A DNA stretch of 64,000 nt from Sutcliffiella horikoshii DSM 8719 (GCA_001648575.1 LQXN01000062.1:237534-301533), one strand, 5' to 3'; counted from the first letter of the stretch, positions 1 to 8,654 are shown. Translations and numbers: made by a program. The notes: generated from the sequence alone by a model not told the origin.

Positions 1-19
1 TGTTTGTAGGTGTTTTCAT
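1..19 (-). CDS. Start of a second germinant-receptor gene, truncated by window edge
   Basis: Only the first six codons are in the window: ATG at 19-17 reading MKTPTN on the minus strand. A purine-rich site (AAGGTGG, about 23-29) lies just upstream and overlaps the stop of the preceding gerA-type gene. In gerA operons the A subunit is followed by the B (permease-like) or C (lipoprotein) subunit. The tight coupling supports one of these, but the visible residues cannot say which. Confidence 0.5.
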
Positions 20-28
20 GGTCCCACC

Positions 29-1528
29 TTATTCGTCTATGTCTTTAGTTGAGTTTTTCTTAAAAGAAAAGAAACTTTCCTTTTCAGGATTAGATCTGAT
101 CAAGTTCACTGGCACTCTCAGTATGGTATTGACAGCATTTTTGATTTCAAATGGATAGACAGGTTGTAGATAGGGTCTTCCCATACTGGTTAATCGGATT
201 AAATGAATGAGGATAAAACAAAGACCGAAACTTATCCCCACCCCACCCCATATACCTGCAAGTATCAGTATAGGAAAACGTGTAATCCTTACGGCTGTAC
301 CCATCAAATAGCTTGGGGCAGTAAAAGAACCAAGCGCGCTTAACGCAACGACAATGATCAGGATATTACTTGTGAAACCAGCTTCGACGGCAGCTTGCCC
401 CAATACTATACCTCCAACAATACCCATTGTCTGACCGACCTTTGTAGGCAATCTTGCACCTGCCTCCCGCAGTAATTCAATCATCACTTCAAGCAACAAA
501 GCTTCAAATATTGGTGTAAATGGCACTTTAGAACGCGATTCTCCAAGTGACACCAATAACGTTGATGGGATCATCTCATAATGGTAAGTTATGATGGCCA
601 CATAAGCCGGTGTCAAAATGACTGAAAGAAACATAGTCACATATCTTAACACGCGGATAAAGCTCCCCATATTCCATCTCATATAGACATCCTCTGTAGA
701 CTCAAAGAAGTTGAAAAGAGAAGCAGGTCCAAGCAACACCATCGGACTCCTGTCCACAAATACCGCTATCATTCCGCGCTCTATGCTATAAGTGACCCTA
801 TCGGGTAATTCTGTCTGTACATATTGCGGAAAAATGGAATAGCTGTTATCTTCAATCAACTGAGCCAATACCGAGGTATCCAGAATATCGTCCACTTGGA
901 GCGAGTTTATTTTATCTTTTATGAAATCAACCATTTCTTGGTCTACAAGTACATCCAAATAGACAAGTCTTATCTCCGTTTCATTACGTTTTCCAACTGT
1001 CATCCGTTCTGTACATAAATCTTCAGAAACAATATTTTGCCTGATTATACTAATGTTTGTGCTTAATGATTCGGTAAATGATATTTTGGGACCAAATACA
1101 AGGGATTCTGTTTCAGCTTTTTCCAAACCACGCTCGACTTTTTTTCCCATATTTACGAGAATGCCGTGTTTGGACCCACTAGTAAAAATAAATACATACC
1201 CATCCAGAAGTTTGTTCGTTACTTCCTGCATTTCCTCTGTTAGCATGGACTGAGTAGTAGGCAGCTTATGTTCAAGTTCTGTCATACTTAAAGGAAAATC
1301 TTCTTGTATTGCAATGATTGGCTGAAGTATCTCTTGATTCAAAGCATTATTATCAATGAGATTTTTCATATATAGAAAAAGAAGAGAGGTTGTCTTTCCA
1401 TTTAAAACATATTCATATAAATCCGGGCTATCATGAAATACGTCTTTATAATAACTGGTTAACTCCTCTATCGTGTATGAGCTAAGACACTTCTCCTCCA
1501 ATAAAAACACCTTCCTAATTTGAGCCAT
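29..1528 (-). CDS. GerA-family spore germination protein, A subunit
   Basis: A-subunit of a germinant receptor, which sits in the spore inner membrane and takes part in nutrient sensing. At 499 residues it has the usual length. A soluble N-terminal half (about 1-270) is followed by several hydrophobic segments (about 290-450) and a short charged tail. The stretch around residues 325-345 (PSTLLVSLGESRSKVPF) and the following LLREAGARLP are typical of GerAA/GerKA. The ATG at 1528 has a purine run directly abutting it. A TTG at 1501, preceded by AGGAAGGTG at good spacing, is a plausible alternative start giving 490 residues. The next receptor gene begins about 10 bp after the stop. Confidence 0.9.
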   Translation of the reverse strand: MAQIRKVFLLEEKCLSSYTIEELTSYYKDVFHDSPDLYEYVLNGKTTSLLFLYMKNLIDNNALNQEILQPIIAIQEDFPLSMTELEHKLPTTQSMLTEEMQEVTNKLLDGYVFIFTSGSKHGILVNMGKKVERGLEKAETESLVFGPKISFTESLSTNISIIRQNIVSEDLCTERMTVGKRNETEIRLVYLDVLVDQEMVDFIKDKINSLQVDDILDTSVLAQLIEDNSYSIFPQYVQTELPDRVTYSIERGMIAVFVDRSPMVLLGPASLFNFFESTEDVYMRWNMGSFIRVLRYVTMFLSVILTPAYVAIITYHYEMIPSTLLVSLGESRSKVPFTPIFEALLLEVMIELLREAGARLPTKVGQTMGIVGGIVLGQAAVEAGFTSNILIIVVALSALGSFTAPSYLMGTAVRITRFPILILAGIWGGVGISFGLCFILIHLIRLTSMGRPYLQPVYPFEIKNAVNTILRVPVNLIRSNPEKESFFSFKKNSTKDIDE

Positions 1529-1651
1529 TCCTTAGTAGGGTGACCATTCTGAAAGATTTTATGTTTTTAAAGGTAGTTTTCTCGTAAACATTAGAATGGA
1601 TTTGTTAATTAATGATTAGCCTCGAATAAGAAAAAAGCCTCCCTTAAGTTG

Positions 1652-2644
1652 TCACGGGTCGGCAGTGTTTGTTGAATTATTATTAATACCATCTGTTAAT
1701 ACTTCCATGACGCGGTTGATAAAAGCTGTATAGTTGAAATCCATAGCAATCCGATGAACAGGATATTCCGCCAATTGGACAAAACTTCGTAAATCTCCAA
1801 TAGTTTGGCCGAAAGCTGGCCCGGCTGAGGTTACTATACGGACAGGCTTTATTTCGTATCGAATATACTCTTCATTAAAAATCCCCCACACCGTAACCAC
1901 ATCATGTAAAGGTGCTCCCTGGATGCTAGGTATCTGGGACTTATAAAAATGCCAATAATAATCCATCATCGGCTTAATGATCATACCCAAAGGGTTGTTT
2001 TTTTCTCTATTAATTTTATCTATATAATTCACCATATCTGCTGTCAGTATTGCTTGTTGGGTTACATTCAGAGGAAAAATGGTAAGCTTCTCTGCATAAT
2101 TGAACACAATATTCGCTGCATATGGATCTCCGAAAATATTTGCTTCTGCAACAGGTGTAACGTTCCCTGGATAATTGAATGTCCCTCCCATTACGAAAAT
2201 TTCTTTCACTTTAGCAACTGTTTCAGGATAAAGAATGAAGGAGGTGGCAAGAGACGTCAATCTCCCAACACAAACGATGGTGATTTCTCTGTCATACTTT
2301 TCAATAATGTCATATATTTGATGGAAATTTTCGAAAACATTTTCTGGTTCATCTAAATCTTCTTGAAGCACATACCCCCCAAACCCCTCTGGCCCATGTA
2401 CTTCTGGATAATATATGGGTGGATCACCTATCATAGACCTTTCCGCTCCGCCGATGAGGGGAATATCATACCTTCCAGTGTTTCTTTGAATATAACGTGC
2501 ATTCCGGATGGCTGTTCTTTTATCAACATTTCCATATTCTGCGACCACTCCAACAATCTCTACGTTTTTTTCATTATAGGCATAAATGATAGCCATAATA
2601 TCATCTATACCGAAGTCAGCAAATAATAGAACTTTCCTAGTCAA
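1652..2644 (-). CDS. Inosine/uridine-preferring nucleoside hydrolase family protein
   Basis: Member of the IunH/RihB nucleoside hydrolase family, which cleaves the N-glycosidic bond of ribonucleosides with a bound calcium. The N-terminal motif reads LLFADFGIDD where the family usually has DxDxGxDD, so the first Asp is replaced by Phe while the later three are kept. A later acidic metal-site segment (APLHDVVTVW, about residue 270) is present. I chose TTG at 2644 because GAGGTG lies 8 nt upstream. An ATG at 2710 has no ribosome binding site and would add 22 unusual residues. The length of about 330 residues is normal. It shares its strand with the germinant receptor genes but no overlap suggests a common function. 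Substrate unknown. Confidence 0.85.
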   Translation of the reverse strand: MTRKVLLFADFGIDDIMAIIYAYNEKNVEIVGVVAEYGNVDKRTAIRNARYIQRNTGRYDIPLIGGAERSMIGDPPIYYPEVHGPEGFGGYVLQEDLDEPENVFENFHQIYDIIEKYDREITIVCVGRLTSLATSFILYPETVAKVKEIFVMGGTFNYPGNVTPVAEANIFGDPYAANIVFNYAEKLTIFPLNVTQQAILTADMVNYIDKINREKNNPLGMIIKPMMDYYWHFYKSQIPSIQGAPLHDVVTVWGIFNEEYIRYEIKPVRIVTSAGPAFGQTIGDLRSFVQLAEYPVHRIAMDFNYTAFINRVMEVLTDGINNNSTNTADP

Positions 2645-2773
2645 TTTCCTCTCACCTCTTTTCAAGAACGACAATATTTTCCCACTCAAAAGACAAACCA
2701 AGACAAACATACAATCAAGCAGGCATTCGAAGGAATAGTCTAATATTGATTAATACGATAGGAGGAAGGAAAA

Positions 2774-3034
2774 ATGTCGCAATTTTATAATCAATGCTGC
2801 AGATATCAAGGTCAAATGGTGACAGTCAGATGTCGGGGCGGCGTATCTCATCATGGAAGAATTGTAAGGGTATCGCCTAGTCACGTGTATATTCAACCAA
2901 CAGGCAGAAATAGATTTGGTGGATTTGGGATGGGATTTTGGGGTGGATATTACGGTGGATATGGATATAACCCAGTAGCGGTCCCTCTTGCATTTGTAAC
3001 AGGCGTAGTTCTGGGCGGTCTTTTATTCTGGTAA
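2774..3034 (+). CDS. Small Cys/Gly-rich conserved hypothetical protein
   Basis: 86-residue protein with a strong AGGAGG site 9 nt upstream of ATG. Residues 1-45 contain Cys8, Cys9 and Cys20 and a beta-strand-like pattern (MVTVRCRGGVSHHGRIVRV) resembling a small SH3/LSm-type barrel. A Gly/Tyr-rich linker (about 46-65) follows, then a hydrophobic C-terminal segment (VAVPLAFVTGVVLGGLLFW) that could insert in a membrane. Similar small proteins occur in Bacillus near spore genes, but I do not recognise a named family. Monocistronic, with a hairpin downstream. A spore-surface role is inference only. Confidence 0.75.
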   Translation: MSQFYNQCCRYQGQMVTVRCRGGVSHHGRIVRVSPSHVYIQPTGRNRFGGFGMGFWGGYYGGYGYNPVAVPLAFVTGVVLGGLLFW

Positions 3035-3049
3035 AATCCTTAGGCTACC

Positions 3050-3096
3050 TGCCGGTAAAAGTCGAGAAAATGACTCTTTGCCGGTTTGTTTCATTT
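3050..3096 (+). terminator. Putative terminator after the Gly-rich protein
   Basis: Imperfect hairpin: GCCGGTAAAAGTC pairs with GACTCTTTGCCGG with one bulge, followed by TTTGTTTC. It lies about 15 nt after the stop. Confidence 0.5.
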
Positions 3097-3271
3097 TAAG
3101 GGTCTAACCTCAAAGCAAGTAGTTGATTGATACCTTCAGGTGAAAAGTAGGCAAAGTAGATTATACAAATAGCTCTTGTAAAAATCACCATGTTCACAAT
3201 AGTGTTGAAAAAGATATCCGTTTCATATGTTATAGTATTTAGGAACAGTTTATGCGAACGAGGTGTTAAAT

Positions 3272-3787
3272 ATGAAGAGATTTCCAGTTACATTAAGTTG
3301 CATCATGGTGGTAATGGTGGGATGCTCAAACATCGAAACGAACGATACCCATACAAGTAATGCAGAACAACACAAGCATCATGAGAAGCCCTCCTTTTTC
3401 CAGGGAGATATAAGAGAAGAGACGGCCTCTGTGGATGAACTACCTTCTTTTCTAATGGACAAGCCTGAAGATATGCAATTGATCTATACTGCGGCAGCAA
3501 AGCATAAGGAAGTTCTGTACCACATTCCTTGCTATTGTGGGTGCGGTACAACTGCTGGACATAAAAGCAGCTATGATTGCTTTATTTACGAAAATAAGGA
3601 AGATGGTTCTTTAGTGTGGGACGATCATGGTACCAAATGTGGAGTATGCTTGGAGATTGCGGCAACATCTGTCATGGAATACAGCAAAGGAAAAAGTGTA
3701 AACGAGATCCGAGACTTAATTGATGAAGCCTATAAAGAAGGATTCTCCAGACCGACACCTACGCCTAAACCCCCTAAAAGTAGTTAA
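3272..3787 (+). CDS. PCYCGC-motif lipoprotein
   Basis: Secreted lipoprotein of the PCYCGC family. The signal peptide ends in a lipobox (VMVGC, Cys near residue 18), followed by a Ser/Thr/His-rich linker. The core holds the motif IPCYCGCGTTAGH and a second cysteine site, GTKCGVCLE, suggesting metal or redox chemistry at the outer face of the membrane. The C-terminal tail is Pro/Lys rich. The ATG at 3272 is preferred because AGGTG is 7 nt upstream; a GTG at 3263 lies inside that site. The gene converges on the DegV gene, with a duplicated terminator and a repeat element between them. Function not established. Confidence 0.8.
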   Translation: MKRFPVTLSCIMVVMVGCSNIETNDTHTSNAEQHKHHEKPSFFQGDIREETASVDELPSFLMDKPEDMQLIYTAAAKHKEVLYHIPCYCGCGTTAGHKSSYDCFIYENKEDGSLVWDDHGTKCGVCLEIAATSVMEYSKGKSVNEIRDLIDEAYKEGFSRPTPTPKPPKSS

Positions 3788-3795
3788 CGTAAAAA

Positions 3796-3838
3796 GCCAT
3801 TCCATAATTAATGGAATGGCTTAATTAATGGAATGGCT
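3796..3838. terminator. Bidirectional terminator hairpin, outer copy of the pair flanking repeat A
   Basis: GCCATTCCAT-AATTA-ATGGAATGGC with an A-run on its left, so it terminates minus-strand transcripts. An extra half-copy (TTAATTAATGGAATGGCT) follows directly before the repeat element. The second copy of the hairpin is at 4049-4073 with one mismatch. Confidence 0.8.
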
Positions 3839-4047
3839 CAGACTGTTGACAAACTAAAATTTAATTAGGTTATCTGTTGGAACGGTTGATCTCCGTTACA
3901 GGAGCTTCGCTTTCCAGCGGGCGGTCCGTAAGCCTCCTCACTCCGTTGCGGGGTCTTACCTGTCCCTTCCTCCCGCAGGAGTCTTCGCTCCTTCCACTGC
4001 GATCAACAGTGAATTTATAACTCGAAAAGAGCTTTGTCTTCACACTG
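3839..4047 (-). repeat. Terminator-flanked MITE-like repeat, copy A
   Basis: About 209 bp element with ends CAGACTGTTGACAAAC and TTTGTCTTCACACTGA, an imperfect terminal inverted repeat around GACAAA. The GC-rich core is bounded by GTTGATC and GATCAAC and contains GGAGGCTTACGGACCGCCCG on the minus strand. The same unit recurs at 24.9, 25.9, 33.9 and 53.2 kb. It sits between two near-identical hairpin copies. It is oriented with the downstream end of the minus-strand DegV gene. Confidence 0.85.
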
Positions 4048-4080
4048 AGCCATTCCATATTTAATGGAATGGCTTTTATT
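4048..4080. terminator. Bidirectional terminator hairpin, inner copy at the DegV gene
   Basis: GCCATTCCAT-ATTTA-ATGGAATGGC at 4049-4073, then TTTTATT on the plus strand. It is one mismatch away from the hairpin on the other side of repeat A. Confidence 0.8.
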
Positions 4081-4092
4081 TGTGGTTATATT

Positions 4093-4935
4093 CTACTCAA
4101 CATAGTACATGAACGCCAGGGCACCCGGACCGGTATGAGTTGATATGACAGGTGTTGTATAAGAAATTTGAATATTATCAAACCCTGATAGCTCATATAG
4201 AGAAGCCTTCAAAGCTTCAGCTTGTTTCAATGAACCCGCATGTGCAATTCCGATGCCCTTCACAACTTTACCTTCGATATCTTCTTTAAATTGCTTTGTG
4301 AAAAACTTGATTACTTGAGAATAACTCCTTGCTTTTGCCACTGGTGTATAAACTCCGTCTGCAAGTGAAGCGATTGGTTTGATATTCAACAAAGAACCGA
4401 TCAGGGCTTTTCCTCTACCGATCCTTCCGCCCTTCACTAAGTTATCCAAAGTATCCACCATAATAAATAAATCTGAATTGGATCGGATTTCATCAAGTTT
4501 AGTCATGATCTCTGAAATCGTTTTTCCTTCTTTAGCCATTTTTGCCGCTGCCACGACCTGAAAAGACAATGCAAAGGATATGAAACGAGAGTCCACCACT
4601 GTAACATCAGCCTCACTGATGCTTGCAGCGCTTTCGGCAGAACCTACTGTTCCACTCATGCCACCAGTCATATGAATGGAAATGATTTCACTTCCATCCT
4701 CACCGAGTCGGTTATAAACATCGACGAAGGTCCCAACAGCAGGCTGAGAACTTTTCGGCAATTCTTTAGATTCCTTCATCTTGTCCATAAACTCATCGGG
4801 CTTGATTCCAAATCTATCTATGTAAGACTTTCCGTCAATTGTAATGGATAGCGGCACAATTTCTATGTTCAATTCATCAATGATCGACTGATCAATATCA
4901 ACCGTTGAATCGGTCACTACTTTAACATTTGTCAT
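4093..4935 (-). CDS. DegV family fatty-acid-binding protein (first copy)
   Basis: DegV/FakB-type protein. The family binds a fatty acid between two alpha/beta domains and, in FakB partners, presents it to a fatty acid kinase. Visible family signatures are VVTDSTVDI at the N terminus, KSSQPAVGTF near residue 64, HMTGGMSGT near residue 88 and GGRIGRGKAL near residue 170. The ATG at 4935 (MTNVKVV) with GGGGAAGTG upstream is preferred over the start 12 codons earlier. The resulting 280 residues match the family. A second DegV paralogue lies at 16.9 kb. No kinase partner gene is nearby, so which lipid it serves is unknown. Confidence 0.9.
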   Translation of the reverse strand: MTNVKVVTDSTVDIDQSIIDELNIEIVPLSITIDGKSYIDRFGIKPDEFMDKMKESKELPKSSQPAVGTFVDVYNRLGEDGSEIISIHMTGGMSGTVGSAESAASISEADVTVVDSRFISFALSFQVVAAAKMAKEGKTISEIMTKLDEIRSNSDLFIMVDTLDNLVKGGRIGRGKALIGSLLNIKPIASLADGVYTPVAKARSYSQVIKFFTKQFKEDIEGKVVKGIGIAHAGSLKQAEALKASLYELSGFDNIQISYTTPVISTHTGPGALAFMYYVE

Positions 4936-5093
4936 CAATTTCACTTCCCCAATAATATCCTTTTGTATCATTATACCTTCCTGACATGGAAGTTGAAACC
5001 TAAATGGGCTTACTTGAATTATAAAATATAGGTTATTTCATCAACTTGACACAAGTGCGGTAAGGTTTTTCTGCAATCGATAGCCCAATCCAC

Positions 5094-5123
5094 AAAAAAA
5101 ATACAGGGTATAAAGGCCCTGTA
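5094..5123 (-). terminator. Rho-independent terminator of the ypmP-like gene
   Basis: Minus strand: TACAGGG-cctttata-CCCTGTA followed by a run of eight T. Confidence 0.9.
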
Positions 5124-5148
5124 CTAATATTATCACATATACCGAACT

Positions 5149-5400
5149 TTAAGCATTATTTTTTAATATGTCTGCTTTAACCACATGGCAATAAACCGGC
5201 CATTTCAATACGGTGCGCAAATATTCCTTAAAAGAATAAATCTGCTTTGGCTCTTTTTCACAAAGGATATTGTTGATAAAAGCTTCCAGTCTGACCTTAA
5301 CCAAAAAATGATAAGTGCTATCGTCCTCCAATACTGGAATTTCAATGACCTTTACCTTCTGTCCCTCTTCAATCGTGAACTCTAGGCTTTTCCATAGCAA
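5149..5400 (-). CDS. ypmP: YpmP-like protein (DUF2535)
   Basis: 83-residue soluble protein beginning MLWKSLEFTIEEGQKVKVIE, recalled as the pattern of B. subtilis YpmP (DUF2535), and ending in a basic Lys/Asn tail. The start is TTG with AGAGG about 9 nt upstream. Position supports the assignment: ypmP lies a few genes before ypkP-dfrA-thyB in B. subtilis and does so here. The gene has its own terminator. No function is known for the family and there is no recognisable catalytic motif. Confidence 0.75.
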   Translation of the reverse strand: MLWKSLEFTIEEGQKVKVIEIPVLEDDSTYHFLVKVRLEAFINNILCEKEPKQIYSFKEYLRTVLKWPVYCHVVKADILKNNA

Positions 5401-5491
5401 AATATCAATCCTCTTTTTTCATCCGATTATCATTATTATACCCTAATTATTCTATGAAGTGTCAACTTTCATTTGACAAAATCAAACATTT

Positions 5492-6157
5492 TTAGACTTC
5501 CTTTATACAATCCGGGTCATTGTTTCTCGGTGAATTCACATTCGATGACACTTCATATGTCTTCATTTGATTTTCCTCATAAGGCTGTAAAAGGGATGTC
5601 AACATTGTTAAATCCCTCTCCTTTTTGGACAACCAAGTTTGTTCATGTTCCTTTTTCACGATCACAGGCATTCTATCATGAACATCTTTTACAAGCTTGT
5701 TTGGTTTAGTAGTAATAAGTGTACATGTCACCAGCTCATCTTCACCATGAACCCACCGATCCCACAACCCGGCAAATGCAAACGGTTCTTCATCCTTCAT
5801 GGTGAATCTCATAGGGTGTTTTTCTCTACCAACTTTTTTCCATTCAAAAAATCCGTCTGCCGGAATTAAGCATCTCCTTCTTTCGAGCAATCGGCTGAAA
5901 CTAACTTTCTCTTGAAGTGTTTCTGAGCGGGCGTTTATCATTTTGTAACCTATCTTCCTATCCTTAGCAAAGCTTGGAACCAAGCCCCAATGGAGATAGC
6001 CTGCTCTATTTTCGGATGACCCTTCTACAATCGTCAGTATACGCTGACCTGGTGCTATATTGTAGCTGATCTGATAATTTAGTTCCTTTGCATTTTCAAG
6101 AAAGAAGCGTTCTTCTAGTTTATGGAGTTCTGTGGTTAAAGAGAATCTTCCACACAT
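5492..6157 (-). CDS. SRAP-domain DNA-protein crosslink protein (YedK/HMCES family)
   Basis: SOS-response-associated peptidase family protein of 221 residues, which covalently captures abasic sites in single-stranded DNA. The initiator Met precedes the catalytic Cys2 in MCGRFSL, which becomes the N terminus after processing. Other family marks are YNIAPGQ near residue 33, LHWGLVP near residue 55, the NARSET segment near residue 75, and HDRMPVI near residue 160, which contains the active-site His. ATG at 6157 has GGGAGGG at good spacing. The neighbours are unrelated. It probably acts in genome maintenance; I see no LexA box. Confidence 0.92.
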   Translation of the reverse strand: MCGRFSLTTELHKLEERFFLENAKELNYQISYNIAPGQRILTIVEGSSENRAGYLHWGLVPSFAKDRKIGYKMINARSETLQEKVSFSRLLERRRCLIPADGFFEWKKVGREKHPMRFTMKDEEPFAFAGLWDRWVHGEDELVTCTLITTKPNKLVKDVHDRMPVIVKKEHEQTWLSKKERDLTMLTSLLQPYEENQMKTYEVSSNVNSPRNNDPDCIKEV

Positions 6158-6424
6158 GACTAGATCCCTCCCATTTAAGATAATATCATTGTACTATAAG
6201 GAAGTGACAGCTACAAAAAAACGGTGGATGGATGGAGTAACATTTGGGATGAACTCTTAAAAATCTGAATGGGGAAAGGAATTACCCGGTAGTGGTTGTT
6301 AGAAAACTGCCTTTGATTATAATTGAGGGAAGTTTTCAAGAAATCTGAAGGTATTCTATCTTCTTTTGTTAGTCTTTTTCACTTTTCGTACCAGACCCTA
6401 TATTTCCATATTCCCGGTCCCTTC

Positions 6425-6468
6425 AAAAAACAATAAGCACTAGGGCTAAATCTCCCCTACTGCTTATT
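6425..6468 (-). terminator. Terminator of the ypkP-dfrA-thyB unit
   Basis: Minus strand: AATAAGCA-GTAGGGG-loop-CCCTAG-TGCTTATT, followed by GTTTTTTG. Confidence 0.8.
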
Positions 6469-6503
6469 ATCCTTTGCCAAGAATAACTCTGTCTGCACAC
6501 CAA

Positions 6504-6523
6504 GCCACTACAAATGTAGTGGC
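6504..6523. other. Perfect 8-bp hairpin just after the ypkP-like stop
   Basis: GCCACTAC-AAAT-GTAGTGGC with no T-run on the minus side. It lies within 10 bp of the stop codon of the acyltransferase gene. It could protect the 3' end of the message. Confidence 0.6.
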
Positions 6524-6530
6524 ATTTATT

Positions 6531-7241
6531 TTACAAGTGTTGCTTGATTTTGTTTTGTACTTCCATGCCAAGCTGATTTCCGTCCACTTTTTCATCTTCT
6601 GGCAAGAAAATCGGATCATGCACGGTCACCTTTACTTGAGCTGGTTGAAAACCGAGTTTGCTTTCTTCCATAATTTTATAAGATCCAGAAATGGTAATTG
6701 GAACAACTGGCACCTTGCTGTCAGTTGCTAGTCGGAGTCCACCTTTTTTAAATTCTCCCATTTTGTTGCCTTTACTCCTTGTACCTTCTGGAAAGATGAC
6801 AAGAGAATGACCATCTTTTAAGGTCTGTATTCCTTCTCTTATCGACTGGATGGCTTTTCTCCTATCCTTGCGATCGATGAAGACACAATTCATTGCTTCC
6901 ATCCAACGGTGAACGAGAGGGATTTTTTTTACTTCTTCTTTTGAAATAAAACCTAAAGGCTTTTGTAAAAATCCTATCAAGATCGGAACATCAAAATTCC
7001 CTTGGTGATTACTTACAAACAGGACTGGTCCATTTGGTATTTTTTCTTGACCAACCACTTCAATTTCAGACCCAGTGATATTGACCAATGTTTTGGCCCA
7101 ATGCTTTGGTTTCTGATGAATAATTGTATCTTTTTCTTCGACAGTCAGGGCAGAATCTAAATTTTTCACCTTTTTGATTGTCGGCAAACTGTAAATGAGA
7201 TAACCAAAAAAGTAAAAAAACCACCATATAGTACGTAACAT
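6531..7241 (-). CDS. ypkP: 1-acyl-sn-glycerol-3-phosphate acyltransferase family protein
   Basis: PlsC-type acyltransferase of the inner membrane face, 236 residues, transferring an acyl group to lysophosphatidate or a related acceptor. An N-terminal hydrophobic anchor spans about residues 1-20. The catalytic motif is NHQGNFD (His79, Asp84) and the phosphate-binding motif is FPEGTRSKG (about 150-158). ATG at 7241 has AGGGAG 8 nt upstream. It sits directly downstream of dfrA, as ypkP does in B. subtilis. The genome presumably also encodes another PlsC, so the exact acceptor is uncertain. Confidence 0.88.
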   Translation of the reverse strand: MLRTIWWFFYFFGYLIYSLPTIKKVKNLDSALTVEEKDTIIHQKPKHWAKTLVNITGSEIEVVGQEKIPNGPVLFVSNHQGNFDVPILIGFLQKPLGFISKEEVKKIPLVHRWMEAMNCVFIDRKDRRKAIQSIREGIQTLKDGHSLVIFPEGTRSKGNKMGEFKKGGLRLATDSKVPVVPITISGSYKIMEESKLGFQPAQVKVTVHDPIFLPEDEKVDGNQLGMEVQNKIKQHL

Positions 7242-7290
7242 TTCTTTCTCTCCCTATATAACACGACCATTTAAAGCTCTAAATGTTGTA

Positions 7291-7773
7291 TTACTTTATT
7301 CTCCTATACGTCCTAAAATAATAATCATAAGGATTTTTATCATCCTTTATTCCTTTTAACTCGGATAATAATTCCCACTCTTGTTCTTCTATTGTAGGAA
7401 AGTACGTATCCCCATCGAATTCATCATCGATATATGTTAGGTACAGAAAATCAGCAAAAGGCAGTGTCTCCTTAAATATATGAGAGCCACCGATAATAAA
7501 GATTTCATGGTTATTTTCTTCCATCGCCATTACCTCATCTATTGAATGAAGTGTTTCACAGCCCTCTGCTGCGAAGTCTTTCCTTGATAGAATGATGTTC
7601 CGTCTATTGGGAAGCGGTTTTCCGATGGATTCATATGTCTTTCTTCCCATGACAACGGTGCTTCCCATAGTAACTTTTTTAAAGTATGCCAAATCGGCAG
7701 GTATTCTCCATGGAAGATCATTATCTTTCCCGATAAGGTTATTTCTGTCCATCGCTACAATGATGGAAATCAT
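7291..7773 (-). CDS. dfrA: Dihydrofolate reductase
   Basis: Reduces dihydrofolate to tetrahydrofolate with NADPH, regenerating the cofactor consumed by thymidylate synthase. 160 residues; Trp22 and Asp27 (LPWRIPADL) form the folate pocket, [15 protein letters not shown] is the NADPH-binding loop, and IIGGSHIF near residue 94 is the second nucleotide motif. Its start overlaps the thyB stop by 4 nt (ATGA), so the two are translationally coupled. The order thyB-dfrA is the common Bacillus arrangement. Confidence 0.96.
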   Translation of the reverse strand: MISIIVAMDRNNLIGKDNDLPWRIPADLAYFKKVTMGSTVVMGRKTYESIGKPLPNRRNIILSRKDFAAEGCETLHSIDEVMAMEENNHEIFIIGGSHIFKETLPFADFLYLTYIDDEFDGDTYFPTIEEQEWELLSELKGIKDDKNPYDYYFRTYRRIK

Positions 7774-8564
7774 ACACTTACGACTCCTTTGATATGTGGA
7801 TGAGCCTCATAATCTACAAGAGTAAAGTCTTCAAATTTAAAATCAAATATTGATGTAATATTTTTATTCAGTTCCATTTTCGGTAATTTCTTTGGGTCCC
7901 TCTGAAGCTGCAGATTAACCTGATCAATATGATTTGAATAGATATGTGCATCTCCCAATGTATGAATGAATTCCCCGGGCTCCAGTTCACATACCTGCGC
8001 CACCATCAATGTCAACAGGGCATATGAGGCAATGTTAAATGGCACGCCAAGGAAAACATCAGCTGATCTTTGATAGAGCTGACATGATAACTTTCCGTCT
8101 GCTACATAAAACTGGAACATTGTATGGCATGGCGGGAGTGCCATCGAATCTATATTAGCAACATTCCATGCCGAGACAATCAATCTTCTTGAATCTGGAT
8201 TACGCTTTATCTGATCGATCAGGTTCGAAATTTGATCAATATGTTGACCATCAGGAGTTGGCCAAGACCTCCATTGATATCCATAAACAGGGCCAAGGTC
8301 TCCATTTTCATCTGCCCATTCGTTCCAAATTCTTACACCATTATCTTGCAAGTATTTTACATTCGTATCACCACTCAAAAACCAGAGCAATTCATGAATA
8401 ATTGATTTGAGATGTAACTTCTTTGTTGTCACAACAGGAAACCCTTCCTGCAGATTGAATCTCATCTGATAGCCGAATGTGCTTATGGTACCAGTTCCAG
8501 TTCGGTCTTCTTTCTTTGTTCCATTATGTAGTATGTGTTCGCATAAATCCAAATACTGTTTCAT
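7770..8564 (-). CDS. thyB: Thymidylate synthase
   Basis: ThyA-family enzyme converting dUMP to dTMP with methylene-tetrahydrofolate. Starting at ATG 8564 ([12 protein letters not shown]) gives 264 residues, and GAGGTGAAGGAA precedes it. An upstream ATG 8 codons earlier lacks such a site. Catalytic Cys146 lies in [10 protein letters not shown], and [13 protein letters not shown] carries the dUMP-binding Arg/Ser/Asp residues. The 3' end overlaps dfrA by 4 nt. B. subtilis has both thyA and thyB; the short length and location identify thyB. Confidence 0.95.
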   Translation of the reverse strand: MKQYLDLCEHILHNGTKKEDRTGTGTISTFGYQMRFNLQEGFPVVTTKKLHLKSIIHELLWFLSGDTNVKYLQDNGVRIWNEWADENGDLGPVYGYQWRSWPTPDGQHIDQISNLIDQIKRNPDSRRLIVSAWNVANIDSMALPPCHTMFQFYVADGKLSCQLYQRSADVFLGVPFNIASYALLTLMVAQVCELEPGEFIHTLGDAHIYSNHIDQVNLQLQRDPKKLPKMELNKNITSIFDFKFEDFTLVDYEAHPHIKGVVSV

Positions 8565-8654
8565 TTCCTTCACCTCATCAACCGTCATTTTTCCTTTCTA
8601 CATTCTAACATAAAAAAAGAGACAACCCGTACAATTTATTGTATTAATAGAATG

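Larger units (their letters stand above)
6158..6530. other. 373-bp intergenic region with two hairpins
   Basis: No coding potential with a ribosome binding site was found on either strand. The right part holds a terminator (6425-6468) and a short perfect hairpin (6504-6523), both downstream of the ypkP-like gene. The left part (6158-6420) carries the upstream region of the SRAP gene and shows no repeat or motif I recognise. Confidence 0.5.

Noticed and set aside
3870..4058. Minus-strand frame through repeat A
   Set aside because: Same reason: the reading is a repeat shadow with no ribosome binding site and ends in the flanking hairpin.
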